Positions 8,220-16,628 of a stretch of 64,000 bases of DNA are shown here, one piece after another (the stretch's first letter is position 1; each line of letters starts with the position of its first letter). The stretch is from the NCBI RefSeq assembly GCF_003957745.1, contig NZ_CP020373.1:1240001-1304000 (forward strand), given 5' to 3'. The stretch comes from Shewanella khirikhana. GTDB lineage: Bacteria > Pseudomonadota > Gammaproteobacteria > Enterobacterales > Shewanellaceae. Below the pieces are notes generated by a model, which saw nothing but the letters and a program-made list of their open reading frames with translations, did no database searches and had not been told where the DNA came from. The position numbers and the translations under genes are program-made.

Positions 8220-8401
8220 AATTCGGTTATTTATTTTGATTGTCAAGCGACCGGTTCTGCCATAAAATTTGCGCGTTTTCCGGGGCAAAGATACCCACGT
8301 GTGTCTTTGCCGTATTGACGCCCTACCTCGAAAAATAGCCCATCTCCTTCCCGGGCCCTTGAGTACAGCGAAAGCGTAGCTTTTGTGCGGATCTTGCAAT
8401 C

Positions 8402-9025
8402 ATGGTTTGTAAGTTCAGTGAGTCTGTGCTCGATGAAGTAGCAGACGCGCTTGTCGATCGCGGTTATATCTGCATTGACAGTCTCTTTGCGCCCGAATTG
8501 GTGCTCAAGCTCAGACAAAAGGTGTTCAGCGAGGCTGACGACACCTTCAAACCGGCCAGTATCGGCCGTGGCAATGAACAGCACCGTAATGCTGATATCC
8601 GCCGCGACAGTATTCGCTGGCTGGAGCCCGGCTGCGACATCGACAATGGCTTTTTAAGCCTGATGGACACCCTCAAAGACGGGCTGAACCGCCGGTTGTT
8701 TATGGGGCTGTTTGACTATGAGAGCCATTATGCCCTCTATCGCCCGGGCGCATTTTATAAAAAGCATGTGGATGCACTGAAGGGCAGCCAGAACCGTATT
8801 CTGACCACGGTATTTTTTATGAACCCGGACTGGCAGCCTGAGCACGGTGGGATCCTGAAACTTTACGATGAAGACGATACCCTGCTTGAAGAGATTGCGC
8901 CGACCATGGGCCGTTTGGTGATTTTTCTGTCGGAGCGTTTTCCCCATGAAGTAATGCCAACCACGGTGGAGCGGGCAAGCATTGCCGGTTGGTTCCGGGT
9001 GGCGGGCAGTCAACACGGCTTTTAA
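8402..9025 (+). CDS. 2-oxoglutarate/Fe(II) oxygenase, prolyl-4-hydroxylase-like
   Basis: 207 residues of the 2OG-Fe(II) oxygenase superfamily. The metal triad is readable: His122 and Asp124 in KKHVDAL and His182 in RFPHEVMP, with Arg191 (ERASIAGWF) as the 2-oxoglutarate anchor. YRPGAFYKKH and TTVFFMNPDWQPEHGG are typical of P4Hc-type hydroxylases. Target unknown; bacterial members hydroxylate proteins such as EF-Tu or small molecules. Monocistronic: a 182-base gap precedes it and a terminator follows. Confidence 0.85.
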   Translation: MVCKFSESVLDEVADALVDRGYICIDSLFAPELVLKLRQKVFSEADDTFKPASIGRGNEQHRNADIRRDSIRWLEPGCDIDNGFLSLMDTLKDGLNRRLFMGLFDYESHYALYRPGAFYKKHVDALKGSQNRILTTVFFMNPDWQPEHGGILKLYDEDDTLLEEIAPTMGRLVIFLSERFPHEVMPTTVERASIAGWFRVAGSQHGF

Positions 9026-9090
9026 CGGCCGCGGTCTTGCAAATACCTTTATGCGCGCATAAATCTATCAACTCGTAAATCAGTCACAAT

Positions 9091-9120
9091 AAAAAAGGGA
9101 TGCAACTGCATCCCTTTTTT
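9091..9120. terminator. Bidirectional terminator after the oxygenase and porin operon
   Basis: AAAAAAGGGATG-CAACTG-CATCCCTTTTTT: a GGGATG stem with A/T runs both sides, between converging transcription units. Confidence 0.9.
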
Positions 9121-9132
9121 CATTTTTGGCGC

Positions 9133-10653
9133 TTAGAAGGCCAAAATCAGATCGGTCGAGAAGGCCCAGCCGTTGGCACCCACCTGGAATGGCACACTGG
9201 AGTAACCCACGGGTGAGTCGTTCAAATACAGTGCCTGCATGTTCAGGCGCAGTTCGCGTCTGTCCAGCGGGAAGTAGTTCACGCCCAGGCTGACATCGTA
9301 GGGATCGCCATAGTCACCAAAGATTTGCGAGTAACCGGCATAGGCCTGCAGTCTACCTGGGATAACCATGGCGCTGCCCTGAATTTGGAAGCCTGAGTCA
9401 TCCACCGAATCCACCGGGATCGGGCCTGTGGTCACGAAATCATCCAACCAGCGCTGATACACCTCGGCTTCCAGCGACCAGCCCTTGTACTTGAAGCCGC
9501 CGTTGATGGCTGCCATCTGGTAGGTGGCTTTACGGATATCGCCGCCGGTACCGAAGGGGTCGGTGCGGAAGATAAGGGTACCGTCAGACAGGCGCAGCTG
9601 GCTGTTTTCAAAGCCTTCTGTGCCGGGCTGGCCCTGAGCATCTTCACGGCTGTGGGTGAAATGCACCCCGAACAGGGTGGCAAATTCATCGTGGAACTCG
9701 TAGTCGCCGAGACCTTGACCGGGGCCGTACTCACCTGTGGTTGGCATCCACCACAGGGCGCCGGAGACGGTATTTAGCTCGCCATCGAGCTGAGCGGCAT
9801 TCACCCCGAGCTGACTCAAGTTGTTACCCAGCATGGCTCGGTACTCCAGCCCCGGAGCCAGCTTGCCGCTGGCCCACAGGCCTGAGGTATAGGAGCCACG
9901 GAAGAATTCATCGGCGATGGTTCTGTGGTCGTTTTTGAGCCAGTTGGGGAAGGTGTAGTTGGTCGAACGGGTCGACGGCAGAGCGCCAATCCCCGCGTAC
10001 AGGTTAAAGGCTTCATCGAACTGGAAGCCGAGGTTACCACCCAAGACCACCTGCGCAGGATCGCCCTGGCTGGTGTTGGATGTCCAGGCATACATCAGGT
10101 ACTTAAAGCGTGGGTCGAACAACCAGCCCTTGAAATTCAGGGTGATTTTCTGGAACTGCAGATCGTTACGCAGATCCAGATTGCTGGTGCGACCAAAGCT
10201 GTCGGTATAGGTGTCATCAAAACCCTGTTGGTTCAGATAACGGGCGTAGGTGAAGGCGCTGATATCCAGCTCGCCCATGCTGTCGCGGGCAACCACAAAA
10301 CCCTTGCCCGGCTCATAGAATCCGGCTTTGGGGGCATCGCTGCCGGGTTTTGGTGGCGGCCGCTTTTGCGGGGCGGCGCTGCGCTCAACCGCAGCTTGAT
10401 TTGCGCTGGTAGCCGCATTGGCGGCAGCCAATGCGGCGGCTTCCGGCGAGGCGTCGGTAACTTCCGATTCCAGGCTTTCAATGCGCTTTTCAAACTCGCG
10501 GCTTTTGGCATCCAGCTCGGCTTTCATGGCCTTGAGTGCCGCCAGCTCCTTGGCAATTTCCGCTGCCCGGGCATCGGTGATTTCAGCAAGCGCCAGATTG
10601 GGGCTCAGCAGGGCTGCGCCAACCAACAGGCTGATCAGTGATGGTTTCATCAT
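9133..10653 (-). CDS. Outer membrane porin with N-terminal coiled coil (OprO/OprP-like)
   Basis: 506 residues. A Sec signal peptide (about residues 1-23, ending ALA) is followed by a charged heptad-like helix (residues 27-70), an Ala/Pro linker (QKRPPPKPG) and a beta barrel rich in aromatic strands that ends with Phe (DLILAF), the usual outer membrane insertion signal. The coiled coil plus barrel layout resembles phosphate-selective-porin-like trimeric porins. It is the last gene of a three-gene leftward operon with a second porin and a lipoprotein amidohydrolase, so it may admit the substrate or product of that enzyme. The ATG at 10653 or the adjacent one at 10650 is the start. Confidence 0.8.
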   Translation of the reverse strand: MMKPSLISLLVGAALLSPNLALAEITDARAAEIAKELAALKAMKAELDAKSREFEKRIESLESEVTDASPEAAALAAANAATSANQAAVERSAAPQKRPPPKPGSDAPKAGFYEPGKGFVVARDSMGELDISAFTYARYLNQQGFDDTYTDSFGRTSNLDLRNDLQFQKITLNFKGWLFDPRFKYLMYAWTSNTSQGDPAQVVLGGNLGFQFDEAFNLYAGIGALPSTRSTNYTFPNWLKNDHRTIADEFFRGSYTSGLWASGKLAPGLEYRAMLGNNLSQLGVNAAQLDGELNTVSGALWWMPTTGEYGPGQGLGDYEFHDEFATLFGVHFTHSREDAQGQPGTEGFENSQLRLSDGTLIFRTDPFGTGGDIRKATYQMAAINGGFKYKGWSLEAEVYQRWLDDFVTTGPIPVDSVDDSGFQIQGSAMVIPGRLQAYAGYSQIFGDYGDPYDVSLGVNYFPLDRRELRLNMQALYLNDSPVGYSSVPFQVGANGWAFSTDLILAF

Positions 10654-10676
10654 TCTTTCCCTGTTTATTGTCTCGG

Positions 10677-11984
10677 TTACAGCAGATTAAAGTCGTAGTT
10701 GACTATCACCCGGAAATCGAGGAAGTCATCTGCACCGGCAAAATTATCGTCCTGATCCACATAGGCGGCACGCATACGCACCCAAACCCGCTCGCTCCAA
10801 CCTTCTTTCAAACGCCAGTCGAGGGTGAGATCGTATTCGGTTTCATCGGCGCTGGCGGCAGGGCCGCTTTCAGGGGTGTCGCCATGGACGATATTGGTAA
10901 ACACGCTCATGTCCCCCGGGCCAACCCGACCGAAATCCATGGAAAAGCCCAGCATATAGGCGTCTTCACCGGCGCGGTCAAAGTCGTCCACTATGATGGA
11001 CAGGTAGTTGGCGGGGTTACCGAATGGCTTGATGATGCCGTGATCATCGTCGGTGGTACTGGCACCAAAACGCCAGGCAAAGGGGCCGTGTTTCAGCTCA
11101 ACCTTGGCCGCCCACATCTGGGTATCAAAGGCGCCAATAAGCTCATCACCGCTGCTTTGCTGCCCTGTGTATTGCAGGTTGGCGCGGATACTGCTGCCTT
11201 TGACGATTTCAAAGGGGTGTTCCACTTTGGCGAACACAGTATCGAAGGTATCGAAGGTGCGCTGGTAGATGGCGCCCACTGTGGTACCGGCATCGCTGAT
11301 GTAGCGGGCACCGGCAAAGCCCAGGCCTTCATCTGTTCCGGCGGCGCCGGCAGCTTCCGACATAGAGATAAACTCATCGTCGCTCTTGCCCTTTATCTTG
11401 TCCACGTAACCGGCCATGTAACCAAAACCTGTGGGCGAGGTGTTGCCGATGGCAACCCCTTCAAAGGTGTTGGGCACCATGCGGATATCGTGGCTGCCAA
11501 GGTAGGGCAGCTCGAAGCGCTGACGACCGATGCGCATACCATGATTTTCGGCAAAACGTATGGTGACATTGGCTTCGCCAAGCACGGTAAAGCTTTCGGG
11601 GCCGGGCTTGAACAAGCCTGTGCCGTCTTTATCGTCCGGGCCGTACAGCTTTTGTGAGGTGTAGACTGTGCCATTGACCCTGAGCCAGTCGTTGAACCAG
11701 CCAGACTTGTATTCCAGCGCGCCACCGAGGGCCCAGCCGACACTGTCGGCCTTGGTATCGCGGTCGCGGTCCAAATAGTAGGTTCTGGGTTTGAGCACCA
11801 GACTGCTGTCACCCAGAAAGTCACCCTTGTGGGTATCCGGGGTGTCAATGGGGTTCACGTCACTTTGCTGGTTGGGTTCGTGATCGCGCTCGTCACCGGC
11901 CTGTTGCTGTGCAAAGGCCGTGGCAGGAACTGCCACGGCCGATGAAAGCAGCCAGGCCACGAGCAGAGGATTGCGAGTGGCCAT
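10677..11984 (-). CDS. OprD-family-like outer membrane porin
   Basis: 435 residues with a signal peptide ending TAFA around residue 25, then an alternating-strand barrel. GDFLGDSSLVLKPRTYYLDRD near the mature N-terminus and the later RIGRQRFELPYLGSHDIRM stretch are characteristic of OprD-type specific porins, which take up amino acids, peptides or aromatic acids. It lies 9 bases after the amidohydrolase gene and 23 bases before a second porin gene. Two porins behind one periplasmic hydrolase suggest a dedicated uptake route for a small organic compound. Substrate unknown. Confidence 0.85.
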   Translation of the reverse strand: MATRNPLLVAWLLSSAVAVPATAFAQQQAGDERDHEPNQQSDVNPIDTPDTHKGDFLGDSSLVLKPRTYYLDRDRDTKADSVGWALGGALEYKSGWFNDWLRVNGTVYTSQKLYGPDDKDGTGLFKPGPESFTVLGEANVTIRFAENHGMRIGRQRFELPYLGSHDIRMVPNTFEGVAIGNTSPTGFGYMAGYVDKIKGKSDDEFISMSEAAGAAGTDEGLGFAGARYISDAGTTVGAIYQRTFDTFDTVFAKVEHPFEIVKGSSIRANLQYTGQQSSGDELIGAFDTQMWAAKVELKHGPFAWRFGASTTDDDHGIIKPFGNPANYLSIIVDDFDRAGEDAYMLGFSMDFGRVGPGDMSVFTNIVHGDTPESGPAASADETEYDLTLDWRLKEGWSERVWVRMRAAYVDQDDNFAGADDFLDFRVIVNYDFNLL

Positions 11985-11993
11985 GGTATCTCC

Positions 11994-13169
11994 TTACTTG
12001 CCTGGAGCCTTGCACACCTCAGGGGCGTGATAATCCAGGTTCATCAGACGGAAGAAGTTTTCACCCAGCGCAATGTGGCGGAAGGCGTTATCGTCCATAT
12101 ATTTGAGGGCGCGGCTGGTGACTTCCAGTTCCTTGGCGTACTGATCCCGCGCCTTGCTGTCGGCGGCGACGAAGTCGGAGCCAGGCAGGATACGGGTTGG
12201 GTAGGCGTTAAAGAAGTCGATAAAGATAGGACCCCACTGGTGATAGGCGTTGTAGAGCACATCCCAGGAGATATCCAGCATCAGGTTAGGGTACTTATCC
12301 AGCAGATCCTGCATGATGGATACGTGCATGTTGGGCGGGATCTTGGTCAGCTCTTTCGACAGACCCATGTGAGCCCAGACAATCTTGTTATCGGGGTACT
12401 TGGCCAGCACGTATTCCATCAAAGGCAGGAATTCAGTGGGGTTGGCGTTGTTACCCAGATCCGAGTGCAGGGTCACCGGAATATTGCGCTCTTTGAGGAT
12501 GGCCATAAAGGGCGCCCAGGCATCGATGCTTTCGAAGGTGGCAGGTTCGTGCTTGTTGCCAAGCAGCGCCTGCTTCATCACGTTGAGCTCACCGGCCCAG
12601 CTGAACATACCTGGGTATTCCTTGTCGTACATCTCGATGGTTTTAACGATATCGTCAGGATGCGCCAGATCCATAAAGGTCATCGACAGGGTGATGTGCA
12701 GGTTTTCGTGTGGGTAAGCCACCACATCCATGCCGTTGACGAAGTCATTCTTCACGCTGGGGCTGGCAGGAGTGCCTTTACAGTCGAGGTAGTAGGTACA
12801 GCCGGACTTGAGATCCAGTACCTGGCCTATACCGAAGTAGTTCACAAAGCGCACACCGAGGGAGTCGAACATGGCAAACAGCTCAGGTGCAGGCATGGCC
12901 GCGCCGCCGAAGGGGCGTGGGTGGAAGTGTGCATCTACCAGTGCAGTGTAGGGTTCTTTCGCTCTGTCGTAACAGGCCTGCTCACTGGCAGGTTTGGAGA
13001 AAGACGCCAGCGAACGCTGAGCCACTTTGGTGTCGGCACTCGCCTGCGCCTGGGCTTCTTCTTCGGCCTTGGGAGTAGAACTGCACGCCGACAACAGCGC
13101 CAGTGCAGGCAAGGTGGCCAGCAGTGGACGCAGGGCAGAAGACATACGGGAAAGACGATGGGTTTTCAT
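11994..13169 (-). CDS. Lipoprotein amidohydrolase (Amidohydro-rel, TIM barrel)
   Basis: 391 residues. An N-terminal signal with lipobox LSAC (Cys29) is followed by an Ala/Glu/Gln-rich tether and a TIM-barrel amidohydrolase of the amidohydrolase-2 class. His81-x-His83 (VDAHFH) would bind metal; VTLHSDLG and VWAHMGLS supply further His, and LPGSDFV the catalytic Asp. These enzymes decarboxylate or hydrolyse cyclic or aromatic substrates. Being membrane anchored and heading an operon with two porins is unusual for the class. A Fur-like palindrome lies about 150 bases upstream. The reaction cannot be told from sequence alone. Confidence 0.85.
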   Translation of the reverse strand: MKTHRLSRMSSALRPLLATLPALALLSACSSTPKAEEEAQAQASADTKVAQRSLASFSKPASEQACYDRAKEPYTALVDAHFHPRPFGGAAMPAPELFAMFDSLGVRFVNYFGIGQVLDLKSGCTYYLDCKGTPASPSVKNDFVNGMDVVAYPHENLHITLSMTFMDLAHPDDIVKTIEMYDKEYPGMFSWAGELNVMKQALLGNKHEPATFESIDAWAPFMAILKERNIPVTLHSDLGNNANPTEFLPLMEYVLAKYPDNKIVWAHMGLSKELTKIPPNMHVSIMQDLLDKYPNLMLDISWDVLYNAYHQWGPIFIDFFNAYPTRILPGSDFVAADSKARDQYAKELEVTSRALKYMDDNAFRHIALGENFFRLMNLDYHAPEVCKAPGK

Positions 13170-13483
13170 GGTAACTCCTTGTTATGGAACTTACTCCGCT
13201 CCGGGAGGAAGCCAGCTGAACTGCAACCGGCGACGCGGCATGGGGGCAGAGGTGTGCTGATCCTTTAGGGGTATAGGTGCAGCATAGGGTAAAAGCCTGA
13301 CAGTTAAACTCCGTCGAAAGATTGATAATGATTGTTATCAATCACTTACGGTACGTTATGGGCGTGTGGTCACGCTGTTATCCCGGGTCTCGGGATGTCA
13401 GGGCTGCAACAGAGCATGCTTTTGTCTTAATCATTTGATACAACTGATACTTATTGACGTTATGCATTGTCCAAGGAGTGAGC
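13170..13483. other. Divergent intergenic region, amidohydrolase operon / acetyltransferase
   Basis: 313 bases without a gene. It holds a leftward promoter candidate (TTTAAC, 16 bases, TATGCT on the minus strand, about 13287-13315), a Fur-like palindrome at 13321-13342, and a ribosome site AAGGAG just before 13484. Confidence 0.6.
13321..13342. promoter_or_regulatory. Fur-like palindromic operator
   Basis: ATTGATAA-TGATTG-TTATCAAT is a perfect 8-6-8 palindrome containing GATAATGATTGTTATC. It agrees with the Fur box GATAATGATAATCATTATC at 13 of 19 positions when aligned from GATAATGAT. It lies just upstream of the leftward -35 candidate, so it most likely acts on the amidohydrolase-porin operon. 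Confidence 0.6.
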
Positions 13484-14083
13484 ATGTCTGAGGCCGCGGT
13501 ACCAAACCTGTCCGGCGAGCTGGTGATTTTAGAACCCCTGAGCCTGAACCATGTGCCTGCGCTGCAGCTGGCCGTCACCGATGGCAAATTGTGGGAGCTT
13601 TGGTTTACCAGTGTGCCCGAGCCTGACGCGGTAAAGGCCTATGTAGAAAAGGCGTTGATGCAGCAGCTGGAAGGCTCGGCAATTCCTTTTGCCGTGCGCT
13701 CCCGCGCCACCGGACAGATTGTCGGTGCGACCCGCATCTGCAATATCGAGCCTGAGAATCGGCGCATGGAAATTGGTTACACCTGGTATGGCAAGAGCGC
13801 ACAGCGCACCGGCATCAACACCGAAGCCAAACTCATGTTACTTGGCTATTGCTTCGAGACGCTCGATGCCATTGCGGTGGAATTTCGGACCCACTGGCAC
13901 AACCAGGCATCACGTCAGGCCATCGCCCGTTTGGGAGCGCGGCAGGATGGGGTGCTGAGAAACCATAAGATCTTAAAAGACGGCACCATTCGCGATACCG
14001 TGGTGTTTTCCATCCTCGACACCGAGTGGCCCGTAGTGAAGCAGGATTTACGCTTTCGCCTGACCAGACACGCCAGTGTGTGA
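13484..14083 (+). CDS. GNAT acetyltransferase, RimL-like
   Basis: 199 residues of the GNAT_3 type. Visible motifs are LVILEPLSLNHVPAL at the N-terminus, the Trp-rich LWELWFT, the central GATRICNIEPENRRMEIGYTW strand region, and NQASRQAIARLGARQDGVLR, which matches the typical C-terminal NxxSxxxxxxlGf motif. ATG 13484 has AAGGAG at 13473-13478. Substrate unknown. The next gene starts 65 bases downstream with its own ribosome site. Confidence 0.85.
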   Translation: MSEAAVPNLSGELVILEPLSLNHVPALQLAVTDGKLWELWFTSVPEPDAVKAYVEKALMQQLEGSAIPFAVRSRATGQIVGATRICNIEPENRRMEIGYTWYGKSAQRTGINTEAKLMLLGYCFETLDAIAVEFRTHWHNQASRQAIARLGARQDGVLRNHKILKDGTIRDTVVFSILDTEWPVVKQDLRFRLTRHASV

Positions 14084-14148
14084 AAGAACTTGATTGCCGG
14101 GCGTCCGTCCGGTAGTTTTGCCAAAAAACTTTGAGGGAAATCACACTT

Positions 14149-14550
14149 ATGTCCATCAAAAAACAGGCGTTGCTGGCGCTGGCCCTGACGATTACCGCTG
14201 GCGCTGCCCTGGCAGACGAAGCCGAAAAGGCGCTGGCAGGTGAGCTGCTGGACTGCACCGCTTATTACCAAATCAGCTCTGAGGCCATCGCCGCCATGAA
14301 TGCGCCGCAAATGCAGGCCGTGGGCGACCGTCTCAAACAGTCTGCCACTGACGCCTATGCGCTGGCCGGTAAGTACTTTGGCGAAGGCGATCTTGAGGCC
14401 GCACTGCAGGCCGCCCGTGATAAGCAAATTGCTTCCATGGCGGGCTCCTCCAGCCTTGGTAACCTGATGGCCAAATACAAAGAAAGCTGCAAAGTGCTGG
14501 TGGCCAACCCTGAAAGCCGCCTCGAATACTGGCAAATGGCAACTATGTAA
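14149..14550 (+). CDS. Small secreted protein of unknown function
   Basis: 133 residues with a clear Sec signal peptide (MSIKKQALLALALTITAGAA, cleavage after ALA near residue 22). The mature part is helical and Ala-rich with two Cys (DCTAYY and ESCKVL), which could form a disulfide in the periplasm. ATG 14149 is preceded by GAGGGA at a proper distance. I do not recognise a named family with confidence; the pattern (mature domain of about 110 residues with a Cys pair and an xxAYY motif) recurs in periplasmic proteins of marine gammaproteobacteria. Confidence 0.75.
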   Translation: MSIKKQALLALALTITAGAALADEAEKALAGELLDCTAYYQISSEAIAAMNAPQMQAVGDRLKQSATDAYALAGKYFGEGDLEAALQAARDKQIASMAGSSSLGNLMAKYKESCKVLVANPESRLEYWQMATM

Positions 14551-14642
14551 TGGGGTTGGCGCGACGCGCTGATGTGCGCCTGCGGCTTGATGTCCCGAGC
14601 TGGTTTTCTCAGTCTCAGGCTCAACCTAGATCTAAGTCCAAA

Positions 14643-14668
14643 CCCAAGCCCAAGCCCAAGCCCAAGCC
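14643..14668 (+). repeat. CCCAAG hexanucleotide repeat at a gene start
   Basis: Four and a third perfect copies of CCCAAG end 6 bases before the ATG at 14675, occupying the place where the ribosome binding site should be. Partly degenerate copies (AGTCCAAA) lie just upstream. Confidence 0.9.
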
Positions 14669-14674
14669 TTGCCG

Positions 14675-15850
14675 ATGAAGCCTCAAACACTGCGACTGCT
14701 GCGGATAATTATGCCCCTCGTTGGGCTTATCTCGGCGGTCGTTTTTGTTCCCTGGGCTGGCGTGTGGCTGTGGCTCTCGCCGCTGCCGGATACGGTAGAG
14801 CAGCAACTGGATGAGGCCACCGCCCTGGGGCTTGGCAGCGTCATCCTCTATATCGACCATCCGAATCGCCCTGCCGAGCACTATGTTGCGACCGCCAAAG
14901 ACAAGCGTCAGTCTCTGCCAAAGGGCGCCGATTCGCTGTTTAAAATAGCCAGTATCAGCAAACTCTATATTGCTGCAGCTACCGCGAAGCTGGTGGCAGC
15001 GGGGCAGTTATCACTGCAAAGCACTGTCGCCGAGCTGTTACCCGAGCTTGCCGGAAGCATCGCCAATGCCGATAGCATTACTCTGGCGATGCTGGTTAGC
15101 CATAGAAGTGGCATCCCCAATTTTGTTGATGCATCAGGTTTCGACTGGGCTGGCGGACAGCAAGACCCGAACGACAACCTGAAGCTGGTGCTGGATAAGC
15201 GTGCTGATTTTGCGCCCGGCAGCGATTATGCCTACTCCAATACCAATTACCTGCTGCTTGGCCGCATTCTGGATAACACTCTGGGCTATCCGCATCAGCA
15301 GTATATCCGCAAGCAATTGCTGGCGCCGCTTGGCCTGACCGATACCTTTGGCGATGTGGCGGCGCTTGAACATCAGCGCACTATCGAAAACCAGCACGGC
15401 CTTGAACATCAGCAAGCTTCTGAGAGCGCATACTTGCTGGCCAGCGGTTTCCATCAGGGCGTGGATGAGGACCTTAAATCACTGATATTCAATACCCCCG
15501 GCGGTTCCATGCTGGCCACTGCCCGCGATGTAGGTGTGTTTTTACGGGCGCTTATCACCACGGCGCCGGATGCTTCACACTCAGAATTTCAGGCGCAAAC
15601 TGCAAGCGCATCAGCATCAGCATCAGCAAAAAACGCATTGTTAAGCGCCGAAGAGCAGGCCATTTACGCCTCGATTTACCAGTATGAACACACGGGCTGG
15701 TTGCCTGGCTATCAAAGCATCGCCCGCTATCACAGTACCCCCGATGCCGTGGTGGTGCAGTTTGTCGGCAGCACCGGCGGTGAGTCAGAACTGCTGGCCC
15801 ATGTGCTTTATCAACGGGTAGTGAAGATAGTCAGTCGCGAGCCCCATTAA
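14675..15850 (+). CDS. Membrane-anchored serine hydrolase, class C beta-lactamase / DD-peptidase family
   Basis: 391 residues. One N-terminal membrane segment (about residues 8-33) precedes a beta-lactamase-like serine hydrolase domain: SxxK at 93-96 (SISK), Tyr-Ser-Asn at about 187-189 (YAYSNTNYLLLG) and a late HTGWLPG replacing the KTG box. It may be an esterase, a D-aminopeptidase or a penicillin-binding-like enzyme facing the periplasm; resistance activity is not implied. A low-complexity (AS)4 stretch encoded by TCAGCA repeats lies near 15600-15630. The ATG has no normal ribosome site because a CCCAAG repeat abuts it; TTG 14669 is an alternative start. Confidence 0.8.
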   Translation: MKPQTLRLLRIIMPLVGLISAVVFVPWAGVWLWLSPLPDTVEQQLDEATALGLGSVILYIDHPNRPAEHYVATAKDKRQSLPKGADSLFKIASISKLYIAAATAKLVAAGQLSLQSTVAELLPELAGSIANADSITLAMLVSHRSGIPNFVDASGFDWAGGQQDPNDNLKLVLDKRADFAPGSDYAYSNTNYLLLGRILDNTLGYPHQQYIRKQLLAPLGLTDTFGDVAALEHQRTIENQHGLEHQQASESAYLLASGFHQGVDEDLKSLIFNTPGGSMLATARDVGVFLRALITTAPDASHSEFQAQTASASASASAKNALLSAEEQAIYASIYQYEHTGWLPGYQSIARYHSTPDAVVVQFVGSTGGESELLAHVLYQRVVKIVSREPH

Positions 15851-15997
15851 CGCGCGGTTTTTCCTAACTGCGGCCAACATGGGGTAGCTGATGGCCATTC
15901 ATTTCCGGTTTCTGTTTGCCTGCCACTGTCGATAATCTTGCGTTGCTGTGAAAGATAAGCGCCCCTGCTTCTGTCATCTTGGCATGGAGGTACGATT

Positions 15998-16399
15998 ATG
16001 GTGTTTGTGGCGTTTTTTCTCGCGGCGTTTCAGCTGGTTTGGTTGTGGCGCTGTTATTTGGACAGTAAGGCAGACAGCAGGAGTATGAGGCCGCCAGGCC
16101 AGCTGTTGAATAGCCATGGCTGTGACTTTAACGGTGCCATGGCAGGGAGCTTTTTGCTGCTGCTTACCAGCTTGAGTCTGCTGCTTATCCCTATAGGTTT
16201 TGGGCTTATCCCCCGCAGTCAGGCGATGGTGTTTATCTGCCTGCATGCCTTGGTGCAGGGGGTGATGGGGATCTGGCTTGCCGGTCTTGCCTGGCTTGGG
16301 GAACTGCCCAATCGGCTCGGTGAGCGTTGGCTGTGGCTGTTGTGTTTAGTGCTCTTTGCTACCCTGATGGCCGCATCCGGGATGATACCTATGCCTTAG
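15998..16399 (+). CDS. Small inner membrane protein of unknown function
   Basis: 133 residues with three to four hydrophobic segments (about residues 1-18, 48-75, 78-100, 108-128). ATG 15998 has a strong GGAGGT site. No recognised family. It stands alone between the serine hydrolase and the ABC operon promoter region. Confidence 0.65.
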   Translation: MVFVAFFLAAFQLVWLWRCYLDSKADSRSMRPPGQLLNSHGCDFNGAMAGSFLLLLTSLSLLLIPIGFGLIPRSQAMVFICLHALVQGVMGIWLAGLAWLGELPNRLGERWLWLLCLVLFATLMAASGMIPMP

Positions 16400-16473
16400 A
16401 GCGTGGCGTTAAGCGGTTAGTTATCAATATTTTTTCAGCTGACAAGGTGCTGATTTGCTGCCGAGTGGCATTT

Positions 16474-16490
16474 ATTGAAAATGTTTCAAT
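16474..16490. promoter_or_regulatory. Palindrome upstream of the ABC operon
   Basis: ATTGAAA-ATG-TTTCAAT is a perfect 7-3-7 palindrome, 140 bases before the first ABC gene. It is the right size for a dimeric repressor (TetR, GntR or MarR type); the regulator is unknown. No clear -35/-10 pair could be fixed beside it. Confidence 0.4.
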
Positions 16491-16628
16491 CTCTTTGTAA
16501 TGAAAAGTAAATCTCTCTTGCAAAGCGACCTGTTTTATAAGAAAACTGGAGACTCTTTACCACAAAGGTCGGACAGCCGCTTCGGCCCAAAACAAAGTGC
16601 TCAGGATAGAGTGCGAGAGTGTTGAGTC

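Noticed and set aside
10638..11657. Long rightward open frame opposite the OprD-like porin, and a similar one at 12027-13268 opposite the amidohydrolase
   Set aside because: The minus strand proteins have signal peptides and family motifs; the opposite frames have none and no ribosome sites.
14643..14668. CCCAAG repeat as a CRISPR-like or coding repeat
   Set aside because: Units of six bases without spacers; the frame encoding Pro-Ser repeats has no support as a gene.
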